Shown piece after piece: positions 24,654 to 34,464 of a DNA stretch of 58,029 nucleotides. Origin of the DNA: JBBQNY01 sp038255255 (GTDB lineage Bacteria; Pseudomonadota; Gammaproteobacteria; Xanthomonadales; Ahniellaceae); the NCBI GenBank assembly GCA_038255255.1, contig JBBSLL010000015.1:1-58029 (forward strand). The letters run 5' to 3'. Below the pieces are notes generated by a model. That model was not told where the DNA came from and made no database searches. It saw only the letters and a program-made list of their open reading frames with translations. Made by a program: the position numbers and the translations under genes. Each line of letters begins with the position of its first letter. Position 1 is the stretch's first letter.

Positions 24654-24685
24654 TCCCTTCTCCCCGTTGTCACGGGGAGAAGGGA
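24654..24685. repeat. Inverted repeat between the DUF2065 gene and purA
   Basis: TCCCTTCTCCCCG and CGGGGAGAAGGGA flank a six-base loop. A shorter copy of the right half (GTTGTCACGGGGAGA) occurs after purA at about 26040-26054. It belongs to the same family as the repeats at 11444 and 18518, and could form a strong hairpin in the transcript. Confidence 0.75.
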
Positions 24686-24743
24686 GAGTCGAGTAACTCG
24701 GCACCGCCGAGCCGTGTTGCGTACTGAATGGGAGAGGGTTCAC

Positions 24744-26036
24744 ATGGGTCAGTCGGTAGTGGTGCTCGGCGCGCAGTGGGGCGACGAAGGCAAGGGCAAG
24801 ATCGTCGACCTCCTGACCGAGCGGGTCGCGGCAGTCGCGCGCTTCCAGGGCGGACACAACGCGGGCCATACGCTCGTCATCGACGGCAAGAAGACCGTGC
24901 TGCACCTCATCCCGTCCGGGATCCTGCGCAAGGGCGTGCAGTGTCTGATCGGCAACGGCGTGGTGTTGAGTCCCGCGGCGCTGAAAAAAGAGATCGCAGA
25001 GCTCGAGGAAACCGGAATCGACGTGCGTTCGCGTCTCAAAATTTCTCCCGCGACTCCGCTGATCATGCCCTACCACATCGCGCTCGACCAGGCGCGCGAA
25101 AAGTCCGCGGGCGGCAATGCCATCGGTACGACGGGTCGCGGTATCGGCCCCGCTTATGAAGACAAGGCCGCACGTCGCGGCGTGAGGGTGGCCGACCTCA
25201 ATTATCCGAAGGAACTCGGCGAGAAGCTCCGGGACGTGATGGACTATCACAACTTCGTGCTGACGAAGTATCTCAACGTCGACCCCGTCGACTACCAGGC
25301 GACGCTCGACGAGGCACTGGCGTTCGGCGAATACGTGGATCCGATGAAGCACGACGTCGCGGGCATCCTGCACGAGTTGCGCAAGCAGGGCGCACGCGTG
25401 ATGTTCGAGGGCGCGCAGGGCGCACTGCTCGATATCGACCACGGAACCTATCCGTATGTGACATCGAGCAACACGACAGTGGGCGGCGCGCTGGCGGGCA
25501 CCGGTGTCGGTGCCGACGCGATCGACTACGTGCTGGGCATCGCCAAGGCATACGCCACGCGCGTCGGAGGCGGTCCGTTTCCGACCGAATTGCACGACGA
25601 ACTCGGCGAAGATATCCGCAAGCGCGGCGCCGAATTCGGTGCGACGACGGGACGTCCCCGTCGCTGCGGCTGGATCGACCTGGTCGCGCTCAAGCGCGCG
25701 GTGGCGATCAACGGCATCACGGGACTTTGCATCACCAAGCTCGACGTACTCGACGGGCTGCCGTCCCTCAAGGTGTGCATCGCCTACAAGTACCGCGGCA
25801 AGCAGACCGAATACGCCCCGCTCGACGCCGCAGGATGGAACGAGTGCGAGCCGGTATACCTCGAGTTTCCCGGCTGGAACGAAAACACCCACGGTGTCAC
25901 CGAGTGGGAAAAACTTCCCCCGGCGGCGCGCGCTTACCTGCGTGCGCTTGAGGAGTTGTCGGGGTGTCCGCTCGCCATCGTTTCGACCGGTCCGGACCGC
26001 GACCACACCATCGTGCTGCGCGACCCGTACGCCTGA
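24744..26036 (+). CDS. purA: Adenylosuccinate synthetase
   Basis: The 430-residue enzyme joins IMP and aspartate using GTP, the first step to AMP. Its start, GQSVVVLGAQWGDEGKGKIV, holds the GTP-binding glycine motif, followed by GGHNAGHTLVIDGKK and the late GTTTGRPRR-type loop GATTGRPRRCGWID. The ATG at 24744 is chosen over an upstream extension without family sequence. Confidence 0.98.
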   Translation: MGQSVVVLGAQWGDEGKGKIVDLLTERVAAVARFQGGHNAGHTLVIDGKKTVLHLIPSGILRKGVQCLIGNGVVLSPAALKKEIAELEETGIDVRSRLKISPATPLIMPYHIALDQAREKSAGGNAIGTTGRGIGPAYEDKAARRGVRVADLNYPKELGEKLRDVMDYHNFVLTKYLNVDPVDYQATLDEALAFGEYVDPMKHDVAGILHELRKQGARVMFEGAQGALLDIDHGTYPYVTSSNTTVGGALAGTGVGADAIDYVLGIAKAYATRVGGGPFPTELHDELGEDIRKRGAEFGATTGRPRRCGWIDLVALKRAVAINGITGLCITKLDVLDGLPSLKVCIAYKYRGKQTEYAPLDAAGWNECEPVYLEFPGWNENTHGVTEWEKLPPAARAYLRALEELSGCPLAIVSTGPDRDHTIVLRDPYA

Positions 26037-26058
26037 TCCGTTGTCACGGGGAGATCGA

Positions 26059-26901
26059 TTACTGCAGGGCCGCGAGCGACTGGCCGAGGCGAACGGGGGT
26101 TTCCGGGCGCAGTGAGGCGTCCAGTTGCGCGATGCCACGCGGCAGCAGCACGATCACGGTGGACCCGTAGTTGAAGCGTGCCATTTCGGCGAACCGTTCG
26201 AGCACGATGCCGCGACCCCGGTAATCCTTGTGGCGCGGGGAGTGTCCGTAGGCCGGAATTTCCTCGCCGCCCCACACGGTTTCGACGCCCGACACGAGCA
26301 GCGCGCCGACCATCACCATCGCCATGGGCCCGAAGTCGCAGTCGAAATGGCAGACGAGTCGTTCGTTGCGCGCGAACACCCGGGGCACGTGGGTGACCGC
26401 GTCGGGACCCACCGAAAACAGTCGGCCCGGCAGATGCAGCGTCTCGCGCAGGGTTCCGGTCCAGGGCATGTGCACCCGGTGGTAATCCTTCGGACTCAGG
26501 TACACCGTCGCAAAGATGCCATCCGCGAACGGCGCGGCTGCCGCTGCATCGCCCAGCAGCTCCGCCGCGGTGAACGACTGGCCCTTGGCCTGGAAAATCC
26601 GCTCGTCTTCTATCGGACCGCATTGGCTGATGCGACCATCCGCCGGCATGACCAGCGTGCGCGCATCGGCTGACGCCTCGCGCGCTCCGGGGCGCAACTC
26701 GCGGGTGAAGAACTCGTTGAAGCTCGCGTACGCACGCGGATCCGATCGTGCCGCTTCGGCAAGATCCACCCCGAACTTGCTCGACACGGTATCGATGAGC
26801 CAGCGGCTGACGCGCGGCGATTTCGAGTAAGCCAACCTCCGCGCCAGCGCCGAGAGCAGGCGATGGGGCAGCACGTAGGTGAGCCGGGTGAGCAGGTTCA
26901 T
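26059..26901 (-). CDS. psd: Phosphatidylserine decarboxylase proenzyme
   Basis: The 280-residue membrane-associated enzyme makes phosphatidylethanolamine. It has the conserved ASFNEFFTRELRPG near the N-terminus, HRVHMPWTG in the middle and the self-cleavage site Gly-Ser-Thr in FNYGSTVIVLLP. Cleavage before that serine makes the pyruvoyl group. The start overlaps the stop of the SCO-like gene by four bases (ATGA), so the two are co-transcribed. Confidence 0.97.
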   Translation of the reverse strand: MNLLTRLTYVLPHRLLSALARRLAYSKSPRVSRWLIDTVSSKFGVDLAEAARSDPRAYASFNEFFTRELRPGAREASADARTLVMPADGRISQCGPIEDERIFQAKGQSFTAAELLGDAAAAAPFADGIFATVYLSPKDYHRVHMPWTGTLRETLHLPGRLFSVGPDAVTHVPRVFARNERLVCHFDCDFGPMAMVMVGALLVSGVETVWGGEEIPAYGHSPRHKDYRGRGIVLERFAEMARFNYGSTVIVLLPRGIAQLDASLRPETPVRLGQSLAALQ

Positions 26902-27617
26902 GCGCGGCTCCTCGACGCCGCGATGCGCGCGATGTCGTCCAGCATCACCGGGGCGACATGCGGCGGGCGCCACATCGCCTGCAGGCGACCGTAGGGGTCG
27001 ATGAGCAGGATCTGCATGCTGTGGTCGATGGTGTAGTCGCCCGCCTTCTGCGGCACCTTGAGGAAGACGACGCCGACATCCCGCGCAAATTTCTCCATGT
27101 CATCCGCCTGAGCTGTCGCGGCCACGATCGACGGGGAAAAGTAGGCGGCGTACTCGCGGAGTACCGCGGGCGTGTCGCGTTCGGGGTCCACCGAGATGAA
27201 CCAATAGTTGAGAGAGAGCTTCTTCGTACCTTTGGTGTTGGGCGCCTCGAGGCTCAGCTTTTCGATCTCCCTCATCGTCGCCAGTGCCGTGGGGCACACA
27301 TCGGGACAGTTCGTGAACCCCAGGAACGCGACCGTCCAGTGGCCGACGAGATCCGCATTGCCCAGTGGCTTGTCGTTCGCACCCTGCAACACGAAAGGTT
27401 GCAACTCGCGCGGCGCGGGATAGAGCACGGCCTGCTCGGAAAGCTGCGGCGCTCCCCGCGCCTGTCCGGTTGCGATGGTGGCCACACCAGCGGCGTCTGG
27501 CCCTGTGCCGGCGCTTTGCCGGGCATACCAGCGCTCGCCGAGGCCAAGGCCCAGCGCCGCACAGATCGCCATGAATACGAGCAGCAGCGGAAGCTGGCGT
27601 GTTGGAAGACTCGGCAT
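26898..27617 (-). CDS. SCO1/SenC-type copper chaperone
   Basis: The 239-residue protein has an N-terminal membrane anchor (LPLLLVFMAICAALGLGLGE) and a thioredoxin-like domain with the copper-binding CPDVCP motif. The third ligand histidine lies late in DYTIDHSMQILLID. SCO proteins deliver copper to the CuA site of cytochrome c oxidase in the periplasm. The ATG at 27617 is chosen because the anchor follows; the open frame continues upstream without meaning. Coupling to psd is by overlap, with no obvious functional link. Confidence 0.93.
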   Translation of the reverse strand: MPSLPTRQLPLLLVFMAICAALGLGLGERWYARQSAGTGPDAAGVATIATGQARGAPQLSEQAVLYPAPRELQPFVLQGANDKPLGNADLVGHWTVAFLGFTNCPDVCPTALATMREIEKLSLEAPNTKGTKKLSLNYWFISVDPERDTPAVLREYAAYFSPSIVAATAQADDMEKFARDVGVVFLKVPQKAGDYTIDHSMQILLIDPYGRLQAMWRPPHVAPVMLDDIARIAASRSRA

Positions 27618-27703
27618 GGAAGTTGGGGATTTTCCGGGGGCGGCGGATTGTAGCCTTACGCTGGCGCGCGCCCCGCATGCAACGGGCCGCAATCCCTGCG
27701 CCC

Positions 27704-27709
27704 TATACT
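27704..27709 (+). promoter_or_regulatory. Likely -10 box before prmB
   Basis: TATACT lies 17 bases before the chosen GTG start of prmB, at the head of the long rightward run prmB-aroC-asd. No strong -35 box is visible at the right distance. Confidence 0.35.
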
Positions 27710-27726
27710 CGACGCTACATTTGCCC

Positions 27727-28662
27727 GTGAGTGAAATAGTGACCGAGGAGCTGCGCACGATCATCGATCACATCCGTTACGGCGCGAGCCGCTTCAATGC
27801 GGCGGGACTGTGTTTCGGGCACAGCTACGACAATGCGCTGGACGAGGCGACGCAACTGGTCCTGCATGCACTGCATCTGCCGCATGACCTGGGCCCTGCC
27901 TACGGTCAAGCACGGCTCACAGCGAGCGAGCGCAGCGACATCCTCGCCCTGTTCGAGCGGCGCATCGCGGAGCGGATTCCCGCGAGCTACCTCACCGGCG
28001 AAGCGTGGTTTGCGGGACTGAGCTTCAAGAGCGATGCGCGGGCGCTCGTTCCGCGTTCGCCCATTGCCGAGCTCATCGAAACGGGTTTCGATCCGTGGCT
28101 CGGCGATCTCGAGGTGCGGCGCGCGCTCGACCTCTGCACGGGATCGGGATGCATCGCAATTGCCATGGCGCACTACCAGCCGGACTGGCAGGTCGACGCC
28201 GTGGACCTCAGCGAGGAGGCTCTGTCGTTGGCAAAGGAGAACGCGTCCCGGCTGCACACGCCGCAGGTGAACCTGCTGCGTTCGGACCTTTTCGATGGGC
28301 TCGACGGCAAACGCTACGAACTCATCGTGACCAACCCGCCGTATGTCACGCATGACGAAGTGGATGCGCTGCCGCCGGAGTACGCCCACGAGCCTGTACT
28401 TGGGCTGCGCGCGGGCGGCGACGGCCTGGACCTGGCGCTTCGCATTCTTCGCGACGCGCCTGCACACCTGTCCGAAGGCGGCCTGCTGATCTGCGAGGTT
28501 GGCGAATCGCAGGCGGCGCTCGAAGTTGCGTTGCCGCAGGTGCCGTTCACCTGGATCGAGTTCAAGGTGGGGCAGATGGGTGTGTTCGTGGTCGATCGCC
28601 CGACGCTGGTCGCGCACGCGGCGGCGATCGGCACAATCGCCAGTACGCGTCCCTCGGCATGA
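27727..28662 (+). CDS. prmB: 50S ribosomal protein L3 N(5)-glutamine methyltransferase
   Basis: The 311-residue SAM enzyme methylates a glutamine of ribosomal protein L3. The SAM loop is DLCTGSGCIAIAMA and the catalytic motif NPPYV is in the second half. PrmB rather than PrmC is indicated by the N-terminus and by its position directly before aroC, overlapping it by ATGA at 28659-28662. The start is uncertain between GTG 27727 and TTG 27721. Confidence 0.93.
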   Translation: MSEIVTEELRTIIDHIRYGASRFNAAGLCFGHSYDNALDEATQLVLHALHLPHDLGPAYGQARLTASERSDILALFERRIAERIPASYLTGEAWFAGLSFKSDARALVPRSPIAELIETGFDPWLGDLEVRRALDLCTGSGCIAIAMAHYQPDWQVDAVDLSEEALSLAKENASRLHTPQVNLLRSDLFDGLDGKRYELIVTNPPYVTHDEVDALPPEYAHEPVLGLRAGGDGLDLALRILRDAPAHLSEGGLLICEVGESQAALEVALPQVPFTWIEFKVGQMGVFVVDRPTLVAHAAAIGTIASTRPSA

Positions 28663-29753
28663 ATACGTTCGGGCAACTGTTGCGCGTCACCACTTTCGGC
28701 GAGAGCCATGGGCCGGCGATCGGCTGTGTCATCGATGGCTGCCCGCCCGGGCTGGCGCTCGAGCCGGACGATTTCCGCCACGACCTGGAGCGTCGCGCCA
28801 GCGGGCGGACGCGCCACACCTCGCAACGGCACGAGGACGATGTGGTCGAGATCCTCTCGGGCGTCTTCGAGGGCAAGACCACCGGCACGCCCATCGCCCT
28901 GCTGATCCGCAACGTCGACGCGCGCAGCAAGGACTACGCGCGCATCGCCGACCAGTTCAGGCCTGGTCATGCCGATTACACATACATGCGGAAATACGGC
29001 ATCCGTGATCCGCGCGGCGGGGGGCGCAGCAGCGCGCGCGAGACCACGATGCGCGTGGCTGCCGGCGTGGTGGCCAAGAAATGGCTGGCCGAGCGCCATC
29101 GGATCCTCGTTCGCGCCTGCGTGGCGCAGATCGGCGAGCGCAGGCCCACGCGCATGGACTGGGACGCCGTCGAGCGCAATCCGCTGTTCTGGCCGGACAC
29201 GGACGAAGTCGCCGAGCTCGAGGCCATGCTCGATGCGCTGCGCAAGTCCGGCGATTCCCTCGGCGCGCGCATTGACGTCATCGCCGACGGCGTACCCGCA
29301 GGCTGGGGCGAGCCCGTGTACGGCAAGCTCGATGCGGAACTGGCCGCGGCCCTCATGTCGATCAACGCGGTGAAGGGCGTCGAGATCGGGGCGGGCTTCG
29401 ATGCAGTCGCGCAGCGCGGCAGCGAACATCGCGACGCTTTGACGCCGCAAGGCTTCGAGTCGAACCGGGCCGGTGGAATATTGGGCGGCATCAGCAGTGG
29501 CCAGCGCCTGCGCTGTTCGGTCGCCTTCAAACCCACGTCCAGCCTGCGCCTGCCCGTTGCCAGTATCGATGTCGATGGCAACAAGGTCGAAGTGGTAACG
29601 ACGGGCCGCCATGATCCCTGCGTGGGCCTGCGCGCACCGCCGATCTGCGAGGCCATGGTGGCGCTGGTATTGATGGACCAGGCTCTGCGCCATCGCGCGC
29701 AATGCGGCGACGTGGCGCATGACAACCACGACATTCCAGCAGGCAAAGAGTAG
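28659..29753 (+). CDS. aroC: Chorismate synthase
   Basis: The 364-residue FMN-dependent enzyme makes chorismate, the branch point of aromatic amino acids. Signatures are FGESHGPAIGCVIDGCPPGL near the start, RPGHADYTYMRKYGIRD, and RGGGRSSARETTMRVAAG. It supplies the trpF-trpB-trpA genes 5 kb downstream. The length is normal. Confidence 0.98.
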   Translation: MNTFGQLLRVTTFGESHGPAIGCVIDGCPPGLALEPDDFRHDLERRASGRTRHTSQRHEDDVVEILSGVFEGKTTGTPIALLIRNVDARSKDYARIADQFRPGHADYTYMRKYGIRDPRGGGRSSARETTMRVAAGVVAKKWLAERHRILVRACVAQIGERRPTRMDWDAVERNPLFWPDTDEVAELEAMLDALRKSGDSLGARIDVIADGVPAGWGEPVYGKLDAELAAALMSINAVKGVEIGAGFDAVAQRGSEHRDALTPQGFESNRAGGILGGISSGQRLRCSVAFKPTSSLRLPVASIDVDGNKVEVVTTGRHDPCVGLRAPPICEAMVALVLMDQALRHRAQCGDVAHDNHDIPAGKE

Positions 29754-29765
29754 AAGAGTGAGGGC

Positions 29766-30776
29766 ATGACCAAGTTGAAGAAGATCGCGGTAGTCGGCGC
29801 CACCGGCGCGGTGGGCGAGGCGATGCTGTCGGTGCTTGCCGAACGAAAGTTCCCTGCGAGCGAGATCATCGCCCTGGCGAGCGAGCGCTCGGCCGGCGAG
29901 AAGGTCGAGTGCGGGACCGCCAAACTGGTGGTGCGCGATCTCGCCACCTTCGATCCCACGGGCGTCGATATCGCGCTGTTTTCCGCGGGTGGCGCCATCT
30001 CGAAACAGTACGCGCCGAAGTTCGCCGCGGCCGGTTGCGTGGTCATCGACAACTCTTCGACCTTCCGGTACGACGATGACGTGCCGCTCGTCATCGCCGA
30101 AGTCAATCCGGAAGCGATCGCACACCGCCCGCGCGGCATCATCGCCAACCCGAATTGCTCGACGATGCAGCTGCTGGTGGCGCTGGCGCCGATCCATCGC
30201 ACGGTAGGCATCCGCCGCATCGAAGTCGCCACCTACCAGTCGGTCTCCGGCGCGGGACGCAGCGCAATCGAGGAACTCGCCAGGCAGACCACGGCTCTGC
30301 TGAGTTTCGAGAAGGTGAAACCCGTCCGCTTTCCGGTGCAGATCGCCTTCAACGTGATCCCGCACATCGACGAGTTCCAGGACAACGGGTTCACGCGCGA
30401 GGAGATGAAACTCATCTGGGAGACCCACAAGATCCTCGGCGACCCTTCCATTGAAGTGAATCCGACGTGCGTGCGGGTACCGGTGTTTTTCGGACACGCC
30501 GAAGCGGTGCATCTGGAATTGCGCGCGCCCCTCAAGGCCGAGGCGGCGCGCAAGCTGCTGCGCGCCGCGCCGGGGGTCAAGCTGGTGGATACCGCCAAGG
30601 ATCGCGGCTATCCGACGCCCGTCACACACGCGGCAGGCGATGACGCGGTATTCGTAGGCAGGGTGCGCAATCCTCCGGGCGAGCCGGGCCGGCTCAATCT
30701 GTGGGTGGTGTCCGACAACGTGCGCAAGGGCGCCGCGCTCAACGCCGTGCAGATCGCCGAGCTGCTCGGCAAGTGA
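29766..30776 (+). CDS. asd: Aspartate-semialdehyde dehydrogenase
   Basis: The 336-residue enzyme makes aspartate semialdehyde from aspartyl phosphate for the lysine, threonine, methionine and peptidoglycan pathways. The NADP motif AVVGATGAVGEAML opens the protein and the catalytic cysteine is Cys131 in ANPNCSTMQ. The shorter length compared with E. coli Asd fits the second bacterial asd subtype. A 286-base gap separates it from fimV. Confidence 0.96.
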   Translation: MTKLKKIAVVGATGAVGEAMLSVLAERKFPASEIIALASERSAGEKVECGTAKLVVRDLATFDPTGVDIALFSAGGAISKQYAPKFAAAGCVVIDNSSTFRYDDDVPLVIAEVNPEAIAHRPRGIIANPNCSTMQLLVALAPIHRTVGIRRIEVATYQSVSGAGRSAIEELARQTTALLSFEKVKPVRFPVQIAFNVIPHIDEFQDNGFTREEMKLIWETHKILGDPSIEVNPTCVRVPVFFGHAEAVHLELRAPLKAEAARKLLRAAPGVKLVDTAKDRGYPTPVTHAAGDDAVFVGRVRNPPGEPGRLNLWVVSDNVRKGAALNAVQIAELLGK

Positions 30777-30965
30777 GAGCCGGCGGATCGCGGCTTGTTG
30801 CTTTGCGGGGGACATCGCGGCAACGTGAACTACCCGGCCCGAAGTCGTCGTGCTCTCGCAGTGCAGCTGTAAGTAATTGTTGGGAAAAGTTTTTGTGTGG
30901 TTGTTGCGGATGTCGCGACGGTGCACCGCGCCGCATCGCGGCCCGCACAGCGAAAGGCCGTACGT

Positions 30966-30993
30966 TTGCCAACTTCTTTTTCTGTGATATGGA
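30966..30993 (+). promoter_or_regulatory. Possible promoter of fimV
   Basis: TTGCCA (30966-30971), a 16-base spacer and TATGGA (30988-30993) lie about 70 bases before fimV, in the AT-richest part of the asd-fimV gap. Rated low because both boxes are imperfect. Confidence 0.3.
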
Positions 30994-31062
30994 CTTGGCG
31001 TGGTGTTATAAAGTCGTTTCTAACGGGCGGACTCGCCTAACTTTTCGTGCCGTGGGGGCCAC

Positions 31063-33630
31063 ATGATGAACCGCATTTCGAGGCTGACGCTGGGCGTGCT
31101 GTGGGCGCTCGGTTGCGGGAACGCGGTGGCGATGGGCCTCGGGCCTATCGAGGTCCGGTCCGGTTTGAATCAACCCCTGCTCGCGGAAATCCCGATCCTT
31201 TCCGAAGGGGAGAGTGTCGAGGAAATGCGCGCGCAGCTCGCTGGACCGGACGATCTGCGCCGGGTCGGCATCGACACCAGCGCGATCTCCGTGCCGCTCT
31301 ACTTCGACGTCGTCGAAGACAGTCGCGGCAGGCCCATCATCCGCGTCACCAGCAACGAGCCGGTGCGCGAACCGTATCTGAGCTTCCTGGTGGAAGCGAA
31401 CTGGGGCAAGGGGCGGTTGCTGCGCGAGTACAGCGTGCTGCTCGACCCACCGGTGTTCGCGCCCGCAGTCGTTGAACGGGTTTCGCCGCCCAGCACTACT
31501 TTCGTCGCGCCGGCCAGTCCGCCGCGCCCTGCAAGCCCCGCCGTGGTCGCCACTCCGCAGCGCCCCGCTGCACCGGCACCGGCGCCCGCACCGGCAAGCA
31601 GCCCCGCGGTCGCCGCGCCCGCGCCGCGACCCTCCGCGCCACCCCCGCCGGCGCCGGCTCCAGCAGCCCCGACTGCTCCGAAGAGCGACCAGTACACGGT
31701 CAAATCTGGAGACGCGTTGTACGACATCGCCCAGGAGAATCGGCCTGATTCGAGCGTCAGCATCAACCAGATGATGATCGCGATGCTGCGCGCCAATCCA
31801 TCGGCGTTCTACAAGGACAACATCAACGCGCTCAAGAAGGGTGCGGTGCTGCGGATCCCCGACACCGCTTCCGCGCGCGAATTGAGCGCGGCAGCTGCAG
31901 CGGCCGAAGTCGCCTCCCAGGTACGTGCCTGGTCGGGTGCGGCCGAGCCGGCTCTGGTGGCCGACTCGGGAACCAGCCCGAAGCCGGCTGCCGCCACTGC
32001 TCCTTCCCGCGCTGCGGCGTCCGCGGCCACGCGCGAGGACCGACTGGCCCTGGTGCCGCCGAAGGCGGGGACCGAGAGTCAATCGGGCACCACCCGCGCC
32101 GGCACTGCCGGTGGCACGGGTTCCGCTGAGGCCGCCAGCCTGCGTGGCGACCTGGCGCGTACCCGCGAGCAGCTCAGCAGTCGCGAACAGGAAGCAGTCG
32201 AGTTGCGCTCGCGCGTCAAGGATCTGGAGAAGATCGGCGGTGAGAGCAAACGGCTGATCGAGTTCAAGAACAACGAGATCGCGGCGCTGAAACAGCAACT
32301 CGACGAACAGGAAAAGCGCCTTGCAGACGCGCAGCAGGCCGCGGCGGCTGCGCGCGCCGCCGCCGTGAAAGCAGGTACACCGCCGACGTCGGTGACCGCT
32401 ACCACTACCCCAGCGCCCGCCACACCGTTTGCCGCAACGACGCCCTCCTCGCTAGATCCGTCCACGCCTCCGCTCGAATCGTCGAGCATCTCGACGGTGC
32501 CGCCGGCGACTGCGCCTGGCACCGTGGATACCCTGGCCGGAACCGCGCTTGCACAAAATCCGGAAGCGCCGACGACGGCAACGCCATCGGGAGTCGTCGA
32601 CCCAGCTGCGGAGCCGGCATCGTCGTCGGCAGCCGCTCCGACGACCGTTGCGACGAGCGCATCGGAAGACACACCGACTTCGGCCGACGAGGCGCCCACC
32701 TCAGCCACGGTCGACGACCGCCCAGCGCCACGTCCCTGGTATCTCAATCCGCTTTACGGACTCGGCGCGATCGTGCTGGCCTTGCTGGGATTGTGGGCGC
32801 TATTCGGCCGCCGCAAGCCACCCGAAGTGGTCGACGTGATCGAAATCGAACGTCCCTCGGTCGCCAACGAGTTCTCCGACGGCGTATTGCCAGCGTCGCC
32901 GCCGCCCGCCTACGGCTCCACCCTCGCGGCGCCGGTCATCGGAGACGATGTACTGGAACGCGCATTGCTCGATCGCCGCGCGGCGGATCCGCAGAATCTC
33001 GAGCATCACCTCGACTTGCTGCGGCACTATCACGAGCTGCGCGACCACGGAAAATTCGTCGAAGCCGCGTCCGAAATGCGCAATTACGTGCTCGACGAAA
33101 ATCACTACGCATGGCTCGAGGCCCAGGAACTCGGTCGGGACATCGATCCGGGTCACGCGCTTTTCGCCTCGACGATGGTTGCGGCGGCGCAGGCGCCGGA
33201 CGATGATTTCGATTTCCGGCCCGTATCGGGCGAACCGCCAACACCCGTGGGATATCAGGCCGCCGTGCCTGCGACCACGCCCCCACCCATCAACCTCGCC
33301 GACGAAGACTGGGATCAGCCGCGCGCCGCTCCGGTGGCGGCACCCACCTACGACAGCGACTTTGCCGTGGACACGCCGCACCTCGATCGTCCTGTCATCG
33401 ACGAACCGGAGCTCACGCACTACCAGTTCGACGAACTGCCGGATCCGCCGCGATCGGCTTCGTCTCCCGTGCTCGGGGAAGATGCGGTCGCCACCAAGCT
33501 CGACCTGGCCCGCGCCTATATCGACATGGGCGACAGCGATGGTGCGCGCGCGATGCTGCAGGAAGTTCTCATCGAAGGCAGCGGCGCACAGCAAACCGAA
33601 GCCCAGCGGCTGATCGACGGCCTGAGCTGA
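31063..33630 (+). CDS. fimV: FimV/HubP-type peptidoglycan-binding polar protein
   Basis: The 855-residue protein has a signal peptide ending near residue 24 and the FimV N-domain (GPIEVRSGLNQPLLAEIPIL). A proline/alanine-rich stretch precedes a LysM domain at about residues 210-265 (YTVKSGDALYDIA). A coiled coil follows, then a membrane segment at about 563-583 (GLGAIVLALLGLWALFG) and a cytoplasmic acidic region ending in the FimV C-terminal repeat domain (ATKLDLARAYIDMGD). In Pseudomonas such proteins organise the pole and type IV pili. Its place between asd and truA is conserved. Confidence 0.95.
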   Translation: MMNRISRLTLGVLWALGCGNAVAMGLGPIEVRSGLNQPLLAEIPILSEGESVEEMRAQLAGPDDLRRVGIDTSAISVPLYFDVVEDSRGRPIIRVTSNEPVREPYLSFLVEANWGKGRLLREYSVLLDPPVFAPAVVERVSPPSTTFVAPASPPRPASPAVVATPQRPAAPAPAPAPASSPAVAAPAPRPSAPPPPAPAPAAPTAPKSDQYTVKSGDALYDIAQENRPDSSVSINQMMIAMLRANPSAFYKDNINALKKGAVLRIPDTASARELSAAAAAAEVASQVRAWSGAAEPALVADSGTSPKPAAATAPSRAAASAATREDRLALVPPKAGTESQSGTTRAGTAGGTGSAEAASLRGDLARTREQLSSREQEAVELRSRVKDLEKIGGESKRLIEFKNNEIAALKQQLDEQEKRLADAQQAAAAARAAAVKAGTPPTSVTATTTPAPATPFAATTPSSLDPSTPPLESSSISTVPPATAPGTVDTLAGTALAQNPEAPTTATPSGVVDPAAEPASSSAAAPTTVATSASEDTPTSADEAPTSATVDDRPAPRPWYLNPLYGLGAIVLALLGLWALFGRRKPPEVVDVIEIERPSVANEFSDGVLPASPPPAYGSTLAAPVIGDDVLERALLDRRAADPQNLEHHLDLLRHYHELRDHGKFVEAASEMRNYVLDENHYAWLEAQELGRDIDPGHALFASTMVAAAQAPDDDFDFRPVSGEPPTPVGYQAAVPATTPPPINLADEDWDQPRAAPVAAPTYDSDFAVDTPHLDRPVIDEPELTHYQFDELPDPPRSASSPVLGEDAVATKLDLARAYIDMGDSDGARAMLQEVLIEGSGAQQTEAQRLIDGLS

Positions 33631-33690
33631 GCGAGTTCCGTTGCGCGTTGCGCCGGGAGCGACCGGCGCAATGCGTCGAGCGGTTGCGCC

Positions 33691-34464
33691 ATGAACCGTA
33701 TCGCGTTCGGCATCGAGTACGACGGCACCGACTTCCTCGGCTGGCAGTCGCAGCCACAGCAACCCACCTTGCAGGACACGGTGACGGCTGCGCTGCGCTT
33801 CGTGGCAAACGAGCAGGTGTCGCTGGTCTGTGCCGGCCGCACCGACACCGGCGTGCACGCGCGCTGCCAGGTCGTCCATGTCGACACCGTGGCGGAGCGC
33901 ACGTCGCGCGCTTGGGTTCTCGGCGCCAACTCGAGGCTCCCGCCGTCCGTGTGCGTGCGCTGGGCGCAACCCGTCGATGACGCATTCCACGCCCGTTTCA
34001 GCGCCCAGTCGCGCGCGTATCGGTATCGCATCATCAACCGACCCGTGCGGCTCGCGCTGGAGGCAAGGTTCGCCACCTGGGAGCGCCTGCCGCTGGATGT
34101 CGCGGCGATGCAGACGGCGTGCGCGGCCTTGATCGGCCTGCACGATTTCTCGAGTTTCCGAACCAGCGCCTGCCAGGCGCGCTCACCCGTACGCAGGATC
34201 AGCGTGCTCGACTGGCAGCGCGCCGGCGAAGAAGTGACGCTGCGGATCGAGGGCAACGGCTTCCTGCATCACATGGTTCGAAACATCGTCGGCAGCGCGC
34301 TCAAAGTGGGTCGTGGCGAGTCCGGCATCAACTGGATCGCGGAGGTGCTGGCGCTCGCCGACCGGAACCGCGCGGGACCGACTGCGCCGTCGGAAGGCCT
34401 GCTGTTCGAAGGACCTCGCTACCCGGCCGAATTCGGTTTGCCGGCGGAATCCACGCTGCCATGA
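33691..34464 (+). CDS. truA: tRNA pseudouridine(38-40) synthase
   Basis: The 257-residue enzyme modifies uridines 38-40 in tRNA anticodon stems. It begins with the family's GIEYDGTDFLGWQ and holds the catalytic aspartate in CAGRTDTGVHARCQVVH. A C-terminal FLHHMVRNIVG motif confirms the family. Its stop overlaps the trpF start by four bases. Confidence 0.97.
   Translation: MNRIAFGIEYDGTDFLGWQSQPQQPTLQDTVTAALRFVANEQVSLVCAGRTDTGVHARCQVVHVDTVAERTSRAWVLGANSRLPPSVCVRWAQPVDDAFHARFSAQSRAYRYRIINRPVRLALEARFATWERLPLDVAAMQTACAALIGLHDFSSFRTSACQARSPVRRISVLDWQRAGEEVTLRIEGNGFLHHMVRNIVGSALKVGRGESGINWIAEVLALADRNRAGPTAPSEGLLFEGPRYPAEFGLPAESTLP

Noticed and set aside
28314..30926. An 870-codon minus-strand open frame across aroC and asd
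   Set aside because: It is a shadow of the two well-supported plus-strand genes; the product has no family features and is rich in histidine and arginine, as expected for antisense GC-rich frames.
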